Part shown: positions 61,870 to 64,000 of the stretch, one piece after another
Position numbering within the stretch: the first letter of the stretch is position 1
Layout of the letters: each line of letters starts with the position of its first letter
NCBI GenBank assembly: GCA_003148945.1
Contig: QGGY01000016.1
Coordinates: 62,001 to 126,000 of the forward strand
Length of the DNA: 64,000 nucleotides
Reading direction: 5' to 3'
DNA from: Murimonas intestini
GTDB taxonomy: Bacteria; Bacillota; Clostridia; Lachnospirales; Lachnospiraceae
Made by a program: the position numbers and the translations under genes
Notes under the pieces: generated by a model
Database searches by the model: none
What the model was told of the DNA's origin: nothing
The model's input: only the letters and a program-made list of their open reading frames with translations

Positions 61870-62736
61870 TCACTCCTCCTCCTTTGTCATAGCCTTCAGC
61901 ACTGAGAATGCCACTATGCAGGTAAATACAAACATGATGAGCCCCAGAGCTGTAGAGAAACCATACCTGCCGGAACCATATTCTTTATAGATAACAGTGT
62001 TTAATACTTCCGTCTTCCTGGCCGGACCTCCGTTTGTGAGCACAAATACAAGGTCAAATACCTTCAGCCCTGCTATCAGGTTCAGGATCAGATTGATAGT
62101 GATGGACGGCAGCATCTGAGGAAGAATGACATATCTCAGTTTCTGCCAGCCGCTGGCCCCGTCAATATCCGCGGCTTCCAGATAATCATCTGAGATAGCC
62201 TGAAGACCGGCTATATAGATGACCATATTCTGCCCCACAAGCCTCCAGATCTCCACAGCTATGACTGCCCCCAGCGCAGTCTTCGTATCCCCCAGCCAGT
62301 CGTGTGTAAAGCCTCCCAGCCCGATCAGGCTCAGAAAATCATTGATCACACCATATTCAGGATTGTAAATTGACTTGAATACAAGCCCGATAATGAGGGG
62401 CGAGAGCATTACAGGAAAGAAAAAGACAGTCCTCAGAAAATTTCTTGTTTTGAAACCTTTGTTAAGCGCAAGCGCCATCCCAAACCCGATCACATTCTTA
62501 AATACTGTGGTGAATACTGCAAATATCAGGGTATTTACAATCACCAGGATGTACCGCTTATTAGTAAATATATCAATGAAATGATCAATCCCAATAAAAT
62601 GGATCTCATCGTTGACCGCATTCCAGTCCGTAAAGGATAAGGCCAGCCCCATAAAGCTGGGAATAATGAAGAATGCCAGATACAAAATAAGCGGTAGGAG
62701 GGTGAAGTAGGATGGATATATTTTTTTGTGGTTCAT
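61870..62736 (-). CDS. Sugar ABC transporter permease, MalF type
   Basis: A 288-residue CUT1 permease starting MNHKKIYPSYFTLLPLILYL. It has six helices and the EAA loop DDYLEAADIDGASGWQKLRYVILPQ. It forms the channel with the next gene. A hairpin lies between it and the binding-protein gene, an arrangement repeated at the other sugar importer in this window. Confidence 0.95.
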   Translation of the reverse strand: MNHKKIYPSYFTLLPLILYLAFFIIPSFMGLALSFTDWNAVNDEIHFIGIDHFIDIFTNKRYILVIVNTLIFAVFTTVFKNVIGFGMALALNKGFKTRNFLRTVFFFPVMLSPLIIGLVFKSIYNPEYGVINDFLSLIGLGGFTHDWLGDTKTALGAVIAVEIWRLVGQNMVIYIAGLQAISDDYLEAADIDGASGWQKLRYVILPQMLPSITINLILNLIAGLKVFDLVFVLTNGGPARKTEVLNTVIYKEYGSGRYGFSTALGLIMFVFTCIVAFSVLKAMTKEEE

Positions 62737-62800
62737 ACTGCTCTCCTCTCTATATGCGCAGCGTCATTTACGGCGGAGCGCACTGCATTTTTTGTCGGAA

Positions 62801-62828
62801 AAGGGGTGTCCCGCCTGAGACACCCCTT
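62801..62828 (-). terminator. Intra-operon hairpin after the binding-protein gene
   Basis: AAGGGGTGTC / GACACCCCTT form a perfect 10-bp stem with an 8-base loop. On the minus strand it is followed by TTCCGAC. It lies between the binding-protein stop (62846) and the permease start, likely lowering permease expression. Confidence 0.7.
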
Positions 62829-62845
62829 CTCTAAAAGTCCTGCCC

Positions 62846-64000
62846 TCAGAATCCCTCAAGACCTGCATCTTTAGCGAGAGCTCTTCTTGAATTATCAAAC
62901 TCTTCCAGTACTTCCTGCGGTGTCAGAGACCCTACAAACATTTCCTGGCAAAGCTCACTGATCTTTCCTCCGTCATAGAAGTAAACGCTGGCTTCTGCAC
63001 CCGGAGCGTTCTTGTCGCCCGCTATTTCCATCAGGTCTGTGAAAGCCTTTGTCGGAGCTGCTGTGATGCCTTTTACTGCTGACATCATGTATAATGGTTT
63101 TTCTTCATAGAGCTTTTCAACATTAGCCTTCTCAGCAAGGAAATCGAAATACTGTTTTGCCTCTTCAATATGCTCACTGCCGGCATTGATGCATTTTGTA
63201 GTTCCGCCTGCTGTCAGGGTCACGTATTCATTATCCACAAGGGGACTTGGGAACATACTGTAGTCATCAGGATTCAGCTCCGGAATATTATTCTTCATCT
63301 CATTTGGATAAGAGCCATGGATGATGATCATGCCATATTTGCCGCTGTCCAGCGCTTCATAAGAGTTATCATAGATATTGGACATATGGTTCTCTCCAAA
63401 ATACCCTGCTGCCTCCATCTCCTTAAGCTGCTCAAGCGCCTGCACATATTCCGGAACATCTGCAAATCCGATCTCATTGCTGTTCAGCTGGTTATACAGC
63501 TCAGGATTGTTTGCAAGTGCAAGAGCGCTGGCTCCCTCCATCCAGTAATGTGTATGCCACAGGTCCTTCACGAACTCATATACAGGTGTGATGCCCGCCT
63601 CCAAAAGTTTGTCACATGCCTCCTTGAATTCTGCATAGTTTGCAGGCACCTTGATTCCCAGTTCCTCAAATACCGCCGGTTTGTAGAGTACGCCGTTTGT
63701 GTCATCCACACCTGCTATATTCTGAGCATACAGCTTTCCGTTGTAGGAAGAGCTGTCGATGGCCCACTGCTCCTGATCTGCCACCCAGGCCTCATCAGAG
63801 AGGTCCACCATATTTTTTTCAGGGTTAAAATCCTTTAATTTTGTTCCTGAGTAGGACATGAAGATGTCGGGTCCTTCCCCTGTATTCAGCTTTGATTTGA
63901 TGATCGTCTGGTACTGGTCATCCGGGCTTAGCTGGAAGTTGACGGCAATCCCTGTCTTTTCCTCAAATTCCTTCGCCAGCTCTCTGTCTACATCCAGTAT
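62846..64000 (-). CDS. Sugar-binding protein, N-terminus beyond the window
   Basis: At least 384 residues of a family-1 solute-binding protein. The frame is open to base 64000 and begins there with ILDVDRELAKEFEEKTGIAV, a typical early segment, so the signal peptide and about 50-60 residues are missing. Inside: GPDIFMSYSGTKLKDF, GVLYKPAVFEELGIKVPANY and YGMIIIHGSYPNEMKN. It delivers a sugar to the two following permeases. Substrate unknown. Confidence 0.94.
   Translation of the reverse strand: MLDVDRELAKEFEEKTGIAVNFQLSPDDQYQTIIKSKLNTGEGPDIFMSYSGTKLKDFNPEKNMVDLSDEAWVADQEQWAIDSSSYNGKLYAQNIAGVDDTNGVLYKPAVFEELGIKVPANYAEFKEACDKLLEAGITPVYEFVKDLWHTHYWMEGASALALANNPELYNQLNSNEIGFADVPEYVQALEQLKEMEAAGYFGENHMSNIYDNSYEALDSGKYGMIIIHGSYPNEMKNNIPELNPDDYSMFPSPLVDNEYVTLTAGGTTKCINAGSEHIEEAKQYFDFLAEKANVEKLYEEKPLYMMSAVKGITAAPTKAFTDLMEIAGDKNAPGAEASVYFYDGGKISELCQEMFVGSLTPQEVLEEFDNSRRALAKDAGLEGF

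Noticed and set aside
1-64000. CRISPR arrays, rRNA, tRNA or phage genes
   Set aside because: No regularly spaced direct repeats, no rRNA-like sequence, no tRNA-like cloverleaf and no phage or transposase motif were recognised. A short tRNA could still be missed by eye.

Overview
The window looks like chromosomal DNA of a gut-type Clostridium (Lachnospiraceae, Clostridium cluster XIVa). The evidence is the strong AGGAGG-type ribosome sites, the gene order (radA-clpC, compact pyr and pur operons), many ABC sugar importers with YesMN-type two-component control, and families common in that group (permuted GH3 beta-glucosidase, DUF4364, DUF6142, PyrK-type dihydroorotate dehydrogenase). The organism is inferred from content only. 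I saw no rRNA, tRNA, CRISPR array, phage or transposase gene. Almost everything is on the minus strand, so operons read from high to low coordinates. The plus-strand genes are a radical SAM/DUF4364 pair (46.9-48.3 kb) and a MarR-MATE-Nudix group (52.9-55.5 kb), plus a Nudix gene relic at 3.6 kb.

Region 1 (1-15.4 kb): a membrane-anchored GH3 enzyme with circularly permuted domains and a small membrane protein; a UPF0178 gene; then a sugar-uptake unit that reads GH172 (DUF2961) - two paralogous solute-binding proteins - two permeases - AraC-type response regulator - sensor kinase - metallophosphoesterase - two small unknown genes. Region 2 (15.4-20.3 kb): radA, an endosialidase-like gene, clpC and a small GntR repressor that appears to stand where CtsR would be expected.

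Region 3 (20.4-33.1 kb): a catabolic operon controlled by a LacI-family repressor. It encodes a protein that resembles GH67 alpha-glucuronidases at its three catalytic carboxylates, a complete Opp-type ABC importer, a YicI-like GH31 enzyme and a URO-D-fold protein. Two matching palindromes, one in front of the repressor gene and one in front of the operon, are its likely operators. This is the best candidate for an undescribed system in the window.

Region 4 (33.3-46.7 kb): purE-purM-purN-purD followed by a cadherin-like membrane protein; an M29 aminopeptidase, an HD-domain protein and small membrane proteins; pyrC-pyrF-pyrK-pyrD-pyrE. Region 5 (46.9-55.5 kb): radical SAM protein, DUF4364, RarA, a polysaccharide deacetylase, a RACo-like 2Fe-2S/ASKHA protein, then a MarR-controlled MATE exporter and a Nudix hydrolase. 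Region 6 (55.5-59.7 kb): an alkaline phosphatase flanked by two YibE/F membrane proteins, with Pho-box-like repeats before both transcription units. Region 7 (59.8-64 kb): a Gfo/Idh oxidoreductase with a sugar ABC importer whose binding-protein gene runs off the window. A 136-bp MITE-like repeat lies at 59.5 kb, with partial copies at 33.3, 46.8 and 52.2 kb.
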